DNA of 64,000 nt from Dietzia psychralcaliphila (GTDB lineage: Bacteria; Actinomycetota; Actinomycetes; Mycobacteriales; Mycobacteriaceae), in the NCBI RefSeq assembly GCF_003096095.1, contig NZ_CP015453.1:1736001-1800000 (forward strand), given 5' to 3'. The notes beneath the pieces are model-generated. The model ran no database searches. It worked only from the letters and a program-made list of their open reading frames with translations, and had not been told where the DNA came from. The position numbers and the translations under genes are program-made. This document shows positions 40,748-49,371 of the stretch, piece after piece (the stretch's first letter is position 1; every line of letters starts with the position of its first letter).

Positions 40748-41332
40748 TCATCCTTCGCGCAACGCGTCGATCTGCCGGCGATAGACCTCCGTGAGGTCGT
40801 CGATGTACCCGCGATCCCACCGGGGCGTGATGTGTGAGCTGCAGTTGGCATCCGTGGCCACGAGGTCCACGATGATCGCCCGCTCCACGTGCCCGGTGTA
40901 GGTCCTGTCCCCCATCGTCCGCAGCCGCTCGATCAGGTCCGGGTCCCGTTCCGGCTCGACGGTCCGCGCGTGGCCGAACACCTTGAGCCGGGTCCGGGTG
41001 GGATAGTCCACGAAGAACAGGCAGGCGCGGCCGTCGTGGTCCATATTGCCCGTCGAGACGTACTGCCGGTTACCGCGGAACTCGACCCACGCGAGCGTCG
41101 TCGGGGTCAGGACGTGGACGAAGCCCGCCGGCCCGCCGCGGTGCTGGACATACGGCCATCCGGACTCCGTGACGGTCGAGAGGAGGAAGTGGTCGGCGCG
41201 CCGAATCAGCGCGGTGTCCGTGCCCTCGAGTGCGAACTCGCCGGTATCCGGCGGCCGGGTGACGCCCGCTGACTCCTGCCGCGCACGGACGGCGGGGCCG
41301 AACGCGATCTCGGGGTATCTGTTGCCGGGCAT
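40748..41332 (-). CDS. Pyridoxamine 5'-phosphate oxidase-like flavin-binding protein
   Basis: A 194-residue split-barrel protein from ATG 41332 (another in-frame ATG at 41344). It reads RYPEIAFGPAVRARQE, then FLLSTVTESGWPYVQHRGG and NRQYVSTGNM, typical of FMN-binding PNPOx-like proteins annotated as general stress or pyridoxamine oxidase family. It lies 3 bp upstream of the GyrI-like start, so the two probably form an operon. Confidence 0.88.
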   Translation of the reverse strand: MPGNRYPEIAFGPAVRARQESAGVTRPPDTGEFALEGTDTALIRRADHFLLSTVTESGWPYVQHRGGPAGFVHVLTPTTLAWVEFRGNRQYVSTGNMDHDGRACLFFVDYPTRTRLKVFGHARTVEPERDPDLIERLRTMGDRTYTGHVERAIIVDLVATDANCSSHITPRWDRGYIDDLTEVYRRQIDALREG

Positions 41333-41422
41333 GGTTCCGACCATAGCCCGTCGGGGCGGATCGTCAACTGCTGTTGACGGTCGAGTGTGTGTCAACGTAG
41401 GTTGACGGCTGAGGTGAGGGAT

Positions 41423-41629
41423 ATGGAGACGACGTTCGACTTCGACGACGACGAACCGAGCCCGGTAGCTCAACTGGCTGCGATCGCGGAGGCGAAAACG
41501 GCACTCGCCCGGGAGGAGTCCGCGGCGGTTCGTCATGCTCGACTGCACGGTATGAGCTGGGCGGAGATAGGCCTCCTACTGGGCGTGAGCAAGCAGGCCC
41601 TGCACAAGCGTTTCGGCAAGATGGGATAA
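41423..41629 (+). CDS. Small HTH-domain protein
   Basis: A 68-residue protein from ATG 41423 (GAGGTGAGGG upstream). An acidic N-terminus (FDFDDDEPSP) precedes a helix and an HTH (MSWAEIGLLLGVSKQALHKRFG). Similar short sigma-like/HTH proteins occur widely in actinobacteria without a known function. An ATG-like start at 41387 adds 12 residues and is less likely. Confidence 0.8.
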   Translation: METTFDFDDDEPSPVAQLAAIAEAKTALAREESAAVRHARLHGMSWAEIGLLLGVSKQALHKRFGKMG

Positions 41630-41700
41630 CGGTTGGCGCCCAGCGCCCGGCGCCCGGCGCCCTGCGCCCGATCGCCCGGCACCCGGCACCCGATCGCCCG
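41630..41700 (+). repeat. Low-complexity GC repeat
   Basis: Runs of GCGCCCG, GGCGCCC and GATCGCCCG between the HTH gene and the UvrA-like gene's end. It could form hairpins and end transcription from either side. Confidence 0.6.
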
Positions 41701-44055
41701 TCAGATACCTGCCGCCACGTAGTGCGCCAGGTGTTCACCGGTGAGCGTGGGCCGGCCGGCGACGAGCTCGGTGGGCGTGCCCTCGAACACGACGCGGCCA
41801 CCGCCGTGCCCGGCCCCGGGCCCGAGGTCGATGATCCAGTCCGCGTGGGCCATCACGGCCTGGTGGTGTTCGATGACGATGACGGACCTGCCCGAATCGA
41901 CGAGCCTGTCGAGCATGCCCAGCAGGTTCTGAACATCGGCCAGATGAAGGCCGGTGGTCGGTTCGTCGAGTACGTAGACCTCCGCCTTGTCCGCCATCTG
42001 CGCGGCCAGCTTGAGGCGCTGCCGCTCCCCGCCGGACAACGTGGTCAGCGGCTGCCCCAATCGGACATATCCCAGCCCGACGTCGCGGAGCCGGAGCAGG
42101 ATCTTGTGCGCGGCCGGGATCCGCGCCGGTCCCTCGCGGAAGAACTCCTCAGCCGTCGCCACCGACATCGCGAGAACCTCACCGATGTTGCGCTCCCCCA
42201 GCCTGTACTCCAGCACCTCGGCCTGGAACCGTCTGCCCTCGCAGTCGTCGCACGTCGTGGCGACCCCGGCCATCAGACCGAGGTCGCTGTAGATCACGCC
42301 CGCCCCCTTGCAGGTGGGGCACGCGCTTTCGGAGTTGGGGCTGAACAGCGCGGGCTTGACACCGTTGGCCTTGGCGAACGCCTTCCGGATGGGTTCGAGC
42401 AGCCCGGTGTACGTGGCGGGGTTGCTGCGGCGGGACCCGCGGATGGCGGCCTGGTCGATCGCCACCACCCCGGGCCGTGGGGAGACCGACCCGTGGATGA
42501 GCGAGCTCTTTCCGGAGCCCGCCACGCCGGTCACCACGCACAACACGCCCAGCGGGATGTCGACGTCCACGTCCCGCACGTTGTGGGCGGTCGCGCCCCG
42601 CACCTCGAGGTGGCCGGCCGCCTGCCGGACCTCGCCCTTGAGGGTCGCCCGGTCGTCGAGGTGGCGACCGGTGACGGTGTCGCTCTCCCGGAGCCCGGTG
42701 ACCGGCCCCTCGTAGCAGATCTCGCCACCTGTGGAGCCGGCGCCGGGCCCGAGGTCCACCACGTGATCGGCGATCGCGATGATCTCCGGCTTGTGTTCGA
42801 CCACCAGTACGGTGTTGCCCTTGTCGCGCAGCCGCAGCAACAGGTCGTTCATCCGCTGGATATCGTGGGGGTGCAGCCCGATGGACGGCTCGTCGAACAC
42901 GTAGGTCACGTCGGTCAGCGCCGACCCGAGATGTCGGATCATCTTGACCCTCTGTGATTCACCACCGGAGAGCGTGCCGGCGGGCCGGTCCAGGGACAGG
43001 TAGCCCAGCCCGATCTCGACGAAGGAGTCGAGACTGTGCTGGAGGGCGGCCAGCAGCGGCGCGACCGACGGCTCGGAGACCCCGCGCAGCCACTCGGCCA
43101 GATCGACGATCTGCATGGCCGAGACGTCGGCGATGTTCAGCTCCCCGATCCGCGATGCCCTCGCGCCCTCGTTGAGTCGCGTGCCCTCGCAGTCGGGGCA
43201 GGTGGTGAACACCACGGCGCGCTCGACGAACGCCCGGATATGGGGTTGCATCGCCTCGACGTCCTTGGCCAGCATCGACTTCTGGATCTTAGGGATCAAC
43301 CCCTCGAAGGTCACGTTGATCCCGTCGGCCTTGATCTTGACCGGATCCCGGCGGAGCAGGTCGTGCATCTCCTGCTCGGTGAACTCCGCGACGGGCTTGT
43401 CCATGTCGAAGAACCCGGACCCCGCGTAGATGCGCCCGTACCACCCGTCCATCGAGTACCCGGGCACCGTGATGGCCCCCTCTGCGAGCGACCTGGACCG
43501 GTCGACGAGAGCGTCGACGTCGAAGTCGGACACCGATCCACGCCCCTCGCATCTGACGCACATACCGCCGGTGATGGAGAACTCCGCCTTCTGCCGGCTT
43601 CCGTCCGCCTTCTTGAGCGTGCCCACCCCGCTGGCGGACGCGACGTTGAAGGAATACGCCTTGGGGCCGCCGATGTGCGGCTCCGCCAACCGGCTGAACA
43701 GGATGCGCAGCAGCGCACCGGTGTCGGTGGCGGTGCCGACCGTGGAGCGGGGATCGGAACCCATGCGCTCCTGGTCCACGACGATGGCCGTGGTGAGGCC
43801 GTCGAGAAGGTCCACGTCGGGTCGCGCGAGGGTGGGCATGAAGCCCTGCAGGAACGCGCTGTAGGTCTCGTTGATCATCCGCTGGGACTCGGCGGCGATG
43901 GTGGCGAAGACCAGGGAGCTCTTGCCGGAACCGGACACCCCGGTGAAGGCGGTGAGTCGGCGTTTGGGCAGGTCGACGCTGATCGACTTGAGATTGTTCT
44001 CGCGAGCGCCCCGGACGCGGATGACGTCATGGGTGTCGGCGATGTGGTCGCTCAC
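41701..44055 (-). CDS. UvrA-like ABC ATPase (not canonical UvrA)
   Basis: A 784-residue protein with two UvrA-type ABC modules. Walker A copies are GVSGSGKSSL and GVAGSGKSSL, and signatures LSGGESQR and LSGGERQR. Zinc-finger pairs are MCVRCEGRG, TCPDCEGT, SACPTCKGAG and TCDDCEGRRF. Canonical UvrA has about 950 residues; this short form belongs to the DrrC/UvrA2-like group linked to drug resistance or alternative repair. GTG 44055 is chosen because AGGAG lies 7 nt upstream; the frame extends to 44085. Confidence 0.92.
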   Translation of the reverse strand: MSDHIADTHDVIRVRGARENNLKSISVDLPKRRLTAFTGVSGSGKSSLVFATIAAESQRMINETYSAFLQGFMPTLARPDVDLLDGLTTAIVVDQERMGSDPRSTVGTATDTGALLRILFSRLAEPHIGGPKAYSFNVASASGVGTLKKADGSRQKAEFSITGGMCVRCEGRGSVSDFDVDALVDRSRSLAEGAITVPGYSMDGWYGRIYAGSGFFDMDKPVAEFTEQEMHDLLRRDPVKIKADGINVTFEGLIPKIQKSMLAKDVEAMQPHIRAFVERAVVFTTCPDCEGTRLNEGARASRIGELNIADVSAMQIVDLAEWLRGVSEPSVAPLLAALQHSLDSFVEIGLGYLSLDRPAGTLSGGESQRVKMIRHLGSALTDVTYVFDEPSIGLHPHDIQRMNDLLLRLRDKGNTVLVVEHKPEIIAIADHVVDLGPGAGSTGGEICYEGPVTGLRESDTVTGRHLDDRATLKGEVRQAAGHLEVRGATAHNVRDVDVDIPLGVLCVVTGVAGSGKSSLIHGSVSPRPGVVAIDQAAIRGSRRSNPATYTGLLEPIRKAFAKANGVKPALFSPNSESACPTCKGAGVIYSDLGLMAGVATTCDDCEGRRFQAEVLEYRLGERNIGEVLAMSVATAEEFFREGPARIPAAHKILLRLRDVGLGYVRLGQPLTTLSGGERQRLKLAAQMADKAEVYVLDEPTTGLHLADVQNLLGMLDRLVDSGRSVIVIEHHQAVMAHADWIIDLGPGAGHGGGRVVFEGTPTELVAGRPTLTGEHLAHYVAAGI

Positions 44056-44132
44056 GGGTGGCTCCTCGCTAGGGTGTGGGGACAACGGTAGGCGCCTGAC
44101 CCCCCGCGGTGGAGCGATACCTCAGCCGCTGG

Positions 44133-44489
44133 TCACCTCAGTCGCTCGGCGCGTCTGGCCGCCGCCACGAGGTCGTCGGACATCCGGGCCAGCTCGGTGG
44201 CGTCCTCTCCCTCGAGGATCGCGGTGTGCAGGTCCTCGCACGCGCACCGGAGCTGGAACATCCGGTCCATGAGGTCGCCGGACTCGGCCTCCGAGAGCAC
44301 CACCGTCCCCTCCGGCAGTTCGCGGACCCGCAGTGACTGCCGCTGTTCGTAGGCGCGCTGGCGGCATGAGCGGCGGCAGTAACGGCGCCGTCGTCCGGTG
44401 CTCCCCTCGTCCACCGGACGCCCGCACCACGCGCACGAGGCCTCGCCCCGACGTGGCGGGGGCTGATCGGCGGGGGCGTCGGTGTCCAC
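44133..44489 (-). CDS. Hypothetical protein with CxxC-CxxxC zinc-finger motif
   Basis: A conserved-looking protein of about 118 residues. The N-terminal half carries SCAWCGRPV and RRYCRRSCRQRAYEQRQ, a compact four-cysteine zinc site; the rest is helical and acidic (LEGEDATELARMSDDLVAAARR). GTG 44489 is used because TACCCT lies 7 nt upstream; ATG 44540 is an alternative. It is divergent from rbpA, in the position of Rv2049c in M. tuberculosis, but I cannot assert homology. Confidence 0.68.
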   Translation of the reverse strand: MDTDAPADQPPPRRGEASCAWCGRPVDEGSTGRRRRYCRRSCRQRAYEQRQSLRVRELPEGTVVLSEAESGDLMDRMFQLRCACEDLHTAILEGEDATELARMSDDLVAAARRAERLR

Positions 44490-44541
44490 GGAGGTCAGGG
44501 TACCGAGATGGTCCCCGACTGGCCTGCTGCCCTGTCGCATG

Positions 44542-44568
44542 GGAACATTTAGGGGGTCACCTGGCGTT
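44542..44568 (+). promoter_or_regulatory. SigH/SigR-type promoter upstream of rbpA
   Basis: GGAAC (44542-44546), 18 bp, CGTT (44565-44568), about 75 bp before the rbpA ATG. This matches the ECF thiol-stress consensus GGAAC/T-N17-19-CGTT. rbpA is a known SigR target in Streptomyces. Confidence 0.72.
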
Positions 44569-44643
44569 ACAAGATCAGGCACTACAGGCAGCGTCGTGTC
44601 GAGACACCGAGACAGACGGACGAACACGGCAGAAGGAGTTCGC

Positions 44644-44988
44644 ATGGCAGATCGAGTCCTCAGAGGCAGCCGCCTCGGTGCGGTGAGCTACGAGACCGAC
44701 CGGGACACCGATCTCGCACCCCGCCGGATGGCCAAGTACCAGACGGAGAACGGCGAGGTGTACGAGGTCCCGTTCGCGGACGACGCCGAGATCCCCGGCA
44801 CCTGGATGTGCAAGAACGGCCAGGAGGGCCAGCTCATCGACGGTCCGGCGGTCGAGGTCAAGAAGGGCAAGCCGCCGCGCACCCACTGGGACATGCTGCT
44901 CGAGCGTCGCTCGCTCGAAGATCTCGAGGATCTGCTCAAGGAGCGGATGGACCTGCTCAAGAAGCGTCGGCGCGCCGGCGCACGCTGA
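44644..44988 (+). CDS. rbpA: RNA polymerase-binding protein RbpA
   Basis: Essential actinobacterial transcription factor that binds RNA polymerase and the principal sigma factor and stabilises the open complex. The 114-residue protein matches throughout: MADRVLRGSRLGAVSYETD, RRMAKYQTENGEVYEVPFAD, TWMCKNGQEGQLIDG, and the C-terminal sigma-interaction helix RTHWDMLLERRSLEDLEDLL. AGAAGGAG precedes the ATG. Regulation by the SigH/SigR-type promoter is inferred. Confidence 0.98.
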   Translation: MADRVLRGSRLGAVSYETDRDTDLAPRRMAKYQTENGEVYEVPFADDAEIPGTWMCKNGQEGQLIDGPAVEVKKGKPPRTHWDMLLERRSLEDLEDLLKERMDLLKKRRRAGAR

Positions 44989-45070
44989 GCGTCCTTCCGC
45001 TCAGCTTCAGCTATTGCGCTTCGAGCTACTGCGCTTCTAGCAACAGCGCTTCCCGCTACGGCGGCAACGA

Positions 45071-45099
45071 CGCCCCGGCCCCGTCACGGGGCCGGGGCG
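45071..45099. terminator. Bidirectional terminator between rbpA and ppm1
   Basis: A perfect 13-bp stem, CGCCCCGGCCCCG and CGGGGCCGGGGCG, with loop TCA, between convergent genes. Bases 45008-45058 just before it hold three imperfect copies of a CTACTGCGCTTC-like unit. Confidence 0.85.
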
Positions 45100-45133
45100 T
45101 TCCGCATTCCGGGGGCGCCGGGCCAACGCCGGG

Positions 45134-45913
45134 TCACCGCCGGACGAGCGAGGCCAACTGACGGCGCCGCTTCTCCCAGCCCCAGCGGGCCACGTTCACC
45201 GCGGCCTCCCGGAAGATCGACTCGCTCATCTTGGACTGCCCGACGGTGCGTTCGGTGAAGGTGATGGGGACCTCGACGACCGTGCCCCCGTTGTTCAGCA
45301 GTCGCCAGGTCATGTCGATCTGGAAGCAGTAGCCCTTGGACTCGATGGCGTCCAGATCGAGTCGGGCCAGCGACTCGCTGCGGTACGCGCGGTACCCCGC
45401 CGTGATGTCCTTGATGCCCACCCCCAACATGATCCGCGAGTAGACGTTTCCGCCGCGCGAGATGACGTGGCGTCGCCACGGCCAGTTGACGACGCCACCG
45501 CCCGGGACGTACCGCGATCCGATAGCCAGGTCAGCGCCGGCGTCGACGGCCGCGAGCATCGCGGGCAACCGCTCGGGCGGGTGGCTGCCGTCGGCGTCCA
45601 TCTCCACCAGCACGGTGTAGCCGCGCTCCAGGCCCCAACGGAAACCAGCGATGTAGGCGGCCCCGAGCCCCTGCTTGCCCTCGCGGTGCAGGACGTTGAT
45701 CCGCCCCCGTGCATCATCTTCGGCGAGCCGGTCGGCCACCTCCCCCGTGCCGTCGGGGCTGTTGTCGTCCGCGATGAGGACCGCCACGTCGGGGGACGAC
45801 GCGAGTAGCCGCTCGACGACGCCCGGCAGGTTGTCCCGCTCGTCGTATGTCGGGATGATCACCAGGGTCCGCGCGGACGGGACTCCGGCCCCCGGCGTCG
45901 TGGGATCGGTCAC
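45134..45913 (-). CDS. ppm1: Polyprenol monophosphomannose synthase
   Basis: GT2 glycosyltransferase that makes polyprenyl-phosphate mannose for lipomannan, lipoarabinomannan and protein mannosylation; 259 residues. Motifs: [46 protein letters not shown] (metal-binding D-x-D) and [16 protein letters not shown]. It follows lnt directly (1 bp). In M. tuberculosis the two are one polypeptide (Rv2051c); here they are separate genes, as in Corynebacterium. Confidence 0.96.
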   Translation of the reverse strand: MTDPTTPGAGVPSARTLVIIPTYDERDNLPGVVERLLASSPDVAVLIADDNSPDGTGEVADRLAEDDARGRINVLHREGKQGLGAAYIAGFRWGLERGYTVLVEMDADGSHPPERLPAMLAAVDAGADLAIGSRYVPGGGVVNWPWRRHVISRGGNVYSRIMLGVGIKDITAGYRAYRSESLARLDLDAIESKGYCFQIDMTWRLLNNGGTVVEVPITFTERTVGQSKMSESIFREAAVNVARWGWEKRRRQLASLVRR

Positions 45914-47500
45914 TTACGTCTCCTCGTGGTCGGTCGCGGGCCGCTGCCGGGTACGGATCAACGCCCATCCCAGGCCGACGAGCCCGATGAGACAGCTCAC
46001 CATCTGCGGGATGCCGCCCAGTCGGGTTGCCATGGTACCGGCGCCCCCCAACTCGACCTGCGCCGCCAGCGTCGCGGGCTCGAAGATCCCGGTCTCCTGG
46101 AGCACCCGACCATCGGGGTCTATCACCGCGCTTACCCCACTGGTGGCGGCGATGAGGACGGGCACACGGTGTTCCACGGCCCGGACCCGGGACATGGCGA
46201 GTTGCTGGTAGGTCATCGGGGATCGACCGAACGTGGCGTTGTTGGTGGGCACGGTGAGGATCTGCGCGCCGCGGGCGACCGGTTCACGGGCCGCGGCGTC
46301 GAACGCGATCTCGAAGCAGATGGCCACGCCGAGATCGATCCCGGCGGCGGTGACCAACCCGCTGCCGTCACCGGGGACGAAGTGGCCCGCGGTCCGGGCG
46401 ATCGGGAACAGGGCCTCCAGTGGCCCGCGAAGCGGCAACCACTCGCCGAACGGCTGGATGTACTTCTTGTCGTGGCGATCGACCACGGGGTCGGAGGATC
46501 GGCCGTCCCAGACCAGGTACGAGTTGGTGGCCTCGGGGCCGTCACCCACCCGCAGGACGGTGCCCACGAGGATCGGGGCGTCCAGGCGACGGGACAGTGC
46601 GGAGATCTGGTCGCCGGCGCGCTGGTCTGCCAGAGGCGAGATGTCGGAGGCGTTCTCCGGCCACAGCACCAGGTCCGGCCGGGCCGCCGTGCCGGCCTCG
46701 ACGTCGTCGGCGAGTTCCGCGGTCACCCGCAGATGGTTCTCGAGAACCGCACGGCGCTGGGCGTTGAAGTCCAACCCGAGGCGCGGGACGTTGCCCTGGA
46801 TGACGGCGACGTCGGCCGTCTCCACCGGGTCGTCGCTCGTGTTGTCGACCGCGGCGACGGCGACGAGTCCCACGGTGGCCAACGGGACCGCCAGGAGTCC
46901 GGTGGCGGCGCGGAGTGGCTGACGCCGGCGCGCGAACAGCAGGACGGCGAGACCGATCGCGGCGCCCGTGGCCGCTACCGCGAACCCGAGCAGCGGGGTC
47001 CCGCCGAGTGAGGCCAGCGGTAGTAGCGGGCCGTCGGCCTGGCCGAACGCCAACCGGCCCCACGGGAAACCACCCCACGGCCACGAGGACCGGATCCACT
47101 CCCACAGCGACCACCAGCCGGCGATCCCGAGCGCCGCACCCACTGCCCGCAGGCCGGGACGCGGCCCGGACGCGAGCCCGGCCCGGAGGATCAGCACGGC
47201 CCCGGCGCCGAACGCCGCGAGGTACAGCGCCTCGACCAGCGCCAGAGCCCACGCGGCGTACGCACCCACGTACAACCCCACCCACGGGACCAGCAGGAGG
47301 AAGAACACCAGGCCGGCGACCAACCCGAGGAGCGCGCCCGTGCGCGCACGGGGCGCAGGCCCACGGAACGGGGCCAGGACGACGACGAGGAGGGCGAGAG
47401 CGGGGAGCGCCGCCCACCACAGGCCGACCGGGGGGAACGAGACGGCCAGGAGCGCACCGGCCGTGGCCGCACCCACCACCCGGAACAGGACAGGGATCAC
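45914..47500 (-). CDS. lnt: Apolipoprotein N-acyltransferase
   Basis: Complete 528-residue Lnt. Six or seven N-terminal helices precede a nitrilase-fold domain with the catalytic triad Glu (LVLWPENASDISPL), Lys (DRHDKKYIQPFGEWLP) and Cys (LGVAICFEIAFD). The final membrane helix is near 495-515. The GTG start overlaps the upstream gene's stop (GTGA, 47497-47500). Functional partner of ppm1. A partial second copy is at 1-969. Confidence 0.96.
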   Translation of the reverse strand: MIPVLFRVVGAATAGALLAVSFPPVGLWWAALPALALLVVVLAPFRGPAPRARTGALLGLVAGLVFFLLLVPWVGLYVGAYAAWALALVEALYLAAFGAGAVLILRAGLASGPRPGLRAVGAALGIAGWWSLWEWIRSSWPWGGFPWGRLAFGQADGPLLPLASLGGTPLLGFAVAATGAAIGLAVLLFARRRQPLRAATGLLAVPLATVGLVAVAAVDNTSDDPVETADVAVIQGNVPRLGLDFNAQRRAVLENHLRVTAELADDVEAGTAARPDLVLWPENASDISPLADQRAGDQISALSRRLDAPILVGTVLRVGDGPEATNSYLVWDGRSSDPVVDRHDKKYIQPFGEWLPLRGPLEALFPIARTAGHFVPGDGSGLVTAAGIDLGVAICFEIAFDAAAREPVARGAQILTVPTNNATFGRSPMTYQQLAMSRVRAVEHRVPVLIAATSGVSAVIDPDGRVLQETGIFEPATLAAQVELGGAGTMATRLGGIPQMVSCLIGLVGLGWALIRTRQRPATDHEET

Positions 47501-48396
47501 CGCGTGAGCACCGTGGCCCGGCCGTCCACGACGAGCCCGCGCAGCACGGGGTCCGGGCCCGAGAGATCGGGCATCGGCGGGACACCGGACCTCGGATCGG
47601 TGGACCAGCGCTGGACGGCGTCGTCGGCCGCGACCACCGCGAGCTCACCCGTGCGCCACCGCGCGAAGGTCGCCGCCGCACCGGGCGTGAGCGTCCCGGC
47701 GGTCCCGTCACGTGCCCCCGCGGCGCGGCGGGCCCCCCGGGTCAGGGCGGTGAACGCCGCGCGCGGGGACAGGCCCCGTCCGCCGGGCACCGTGGTGAGC
47801 GCCCGCAGGGCGTCCCACGGCCGCACCGCGGCATCGACCCGGGTGGACGCGGCGAGTGCGACCCCGGAACCGGCGATGCGGACCAGGTCGCATCCGTCGA
47901 GGTCGTCCACGAGGGGCCGGAGCAGGAGCACCGCGCCGACCGCCGCGAGAGCCGCGAGTGTCCCGTCGTCGATCCGCGCGCTCATACCGATGAGCACCGG
48001 GGTGCACCGTGCGACCGCGGGGCCGCCGAGCTCCCCGGCCAGGCGGGTGAGTTCCCCCGCGATCCGCGCGGGGTCCTCGTGGGCGTCCAGAACCACCCGA
48101 TCCCCCGCGCGGATCCGTTCATCCACGGCGTCGAGCGGGTGCGATCCGGGCACAGGGGCGGGGACCACGCCGTTGCCGGCCGACTCCTCGCCGTCCAGAC
48201 CCGTGGAGAGGCATTCGACGAACGCGGGCGCGACCCAGTCCCCGTCGAGGTCGAGGCGCTCTGCGTCGGGGAACAGGGCCGGTCCCGGTGCGTCGGAGCC
48301 GGCCCACACGATCAGCCCGTTCTCGTGGGCCAGCGCGGTGGCATCACGCGAGGCGGGGGTGAGGACGCGGCCTCCGGTGGCCAGCAGTGCGGTCAT
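47497..48396 (-). CDS. Amidohydrolase-like protein lacking the metal-binding HxH
   Basis: A 299-residue protein with the composite-domain start typical of amidohydrolases (LLATGGRVLTPASRDATALAH, WVAPAFVECLSTGL). At the position where the family has PGFVDxHxH it reads APAFVECLSTG, so the zinc-binding histidines are gone. The end restores the family pattern (GTLTPGAAATFARW). Likely catalytically altered or non-enzymatic. Coupled to lnt by a GTGA overlap. Confidence 0.78.
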   Translation of the reverse strand: MTALLATGGRVLTPASRDATALAHENGLIVWAGSDAPGPALFPDAERLDLDGDWVAPAFVECLSTGLDGEESAGNGVVPAPVPGSHPLDAVDERIRAGDRVVLDAHEDPARIAGELTRLAGELGGPAVARCTPVLIGMSARIDDGTLAALAAVGAVLLLRPLVDDLDGCDLVRIAGSGVALAASTRVDAAVRPWDALRALTTVPGGRGLSPRAAFTALTRGARRAAGARDGTAGTLTPGAAATFARWRTGELAVVAADDAVQRWSTDPRSGVPPMPDLSGPDPVLRGLVVDGRATVLTR

Positions 48397-48468
48397 GGCC
48401 CCGAGTATTCCTGAGTCGCCCCACCGACGTCCGGCCCCCCACCTGCCCCGCGCCTAAGCTGGGAACCC

Positions 48469-49371
48469 ATGACCGACTCTCCCCCCGACGCCGTCGCCCG
48501 CTTCCCGGGTGGACGGTTGCACCCCGCAGACTGGACGACCCTGGCGGGTGTGGCCGCCGAACACGGCGGTGACCTCGGGCTCGCCCCGAGGGGCGGTGTC
48601 CTGGTCCGCCGCGCCGGCGGCGAGCTGCTATCCCGATCCGAACTCGTGGCGGCGGGACTGCCCCCGCGCGTCGGGGACGAGGGTCTCCCCCACATCATCG
48701 CCTCGCCGATGGCCGGGCGTCTCGATGGTCACCATGACCTCGCTGACCTGCCCGAGCGCCTGTGCGCGGAGTTGCTCGGTCGGGCCGGGGTGCCCGTGCC
48801 GCGGAGGCCGCTGCTGGTGGGTCTCGACGACGGGTCCGGGGACGTCCTCGCCCACGCCCCCGATCTGGCCCTGGTCGGCGGGGGGACAGACGGAGCCGTC
48901 CGGGTCCACGCACCCGGACATGACGCGACCATCGAGGTGGCCGCAGCCGATGCCCCGAGGGTCCTCGCCGATATGACCGTCGAGCTCCTCCGAAGCCCGG
49001 ATGCGACGTCTGGGATGACCTATCCGGACAGGCTGCACCACCTCGTCGTCGTCGCTCCCGGGGCACACCCGTCCACCTCCCCCCTCATCGCTCCCGGCTC
49101 GTCCACTACCGCGGTAGAGGTGCCCCGGGTCGGGTGGGTCGATACCACCGACGGGCTGGTGAGCCTGCTCGCGGTGGTACCTCACGGGATCGTCCCCGCG
49201 CGGCTGGCCGAGTTCCTGGGTGCCGTCGACCGCCCGAGCACCGTCTCCGCCGACCGGGTGATCGGCCTCCACGGGCTCACCGAGGACATGGCAGAACAGG
49301 TGGTCCGGGTGCTGGCGCCGATGGGGATGGTCTTCGACGCCTCGTCGCCCTGGGCGACCGGGTCAGCGTGA
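48469..49371 (+). CDS. CobG-like (precorrin-3B synthase) protein without an iron-sulfur site
   Basis: A 300-residue protein. ARFPGGRLHPADWTTLAGVA followed by LGLAPRGGVLVR resembles the N-terminal half-domain of nitrite/sulfite reductase-like CobG. A second such half-domain seems to start near GWVDTTDGLVSLLAVVPHG. Only one cysteine is present in the whole protein, so the [4Fe-4S]-siroheme ligands are missing. It may be a degenerate CobG or a binding protein. The gene ends 9 bp inside the end of cobM-cobK. Confidence 0.72.
   Translation: MTDSPPDAVARFPGGRLHPADWTTLAGVAAEHGGDLGLAPRGGVLVRRAGGELLSRSELVAAGLPPRVGDEGLPHIIASPMAGRLDGHHDLADLPERLCAELLGRAGVPVPRRPLLVGLDDGSGDVLAHAPDLALVGGGTDGAVRVHAPGHDATIEVAAADAPRVLADMTVELLRSPDATSGMTYPDRLHHLVVVAPGAHPSTSPLIAPGSSTTAVEVPRVGWVDTTDGLVSLLAVVPHGIVPARLAEFLGAVDRPSTVSADRVIGLHGLTEDMAEQVVRVLAPMGMVFDASSPWATGSA

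Noticed and set aside
46542..47711. 389-residue minus-strand frame over lnt
   Set aside because: Off-frame shadow of lnt; arginine/proline-rich without domains.
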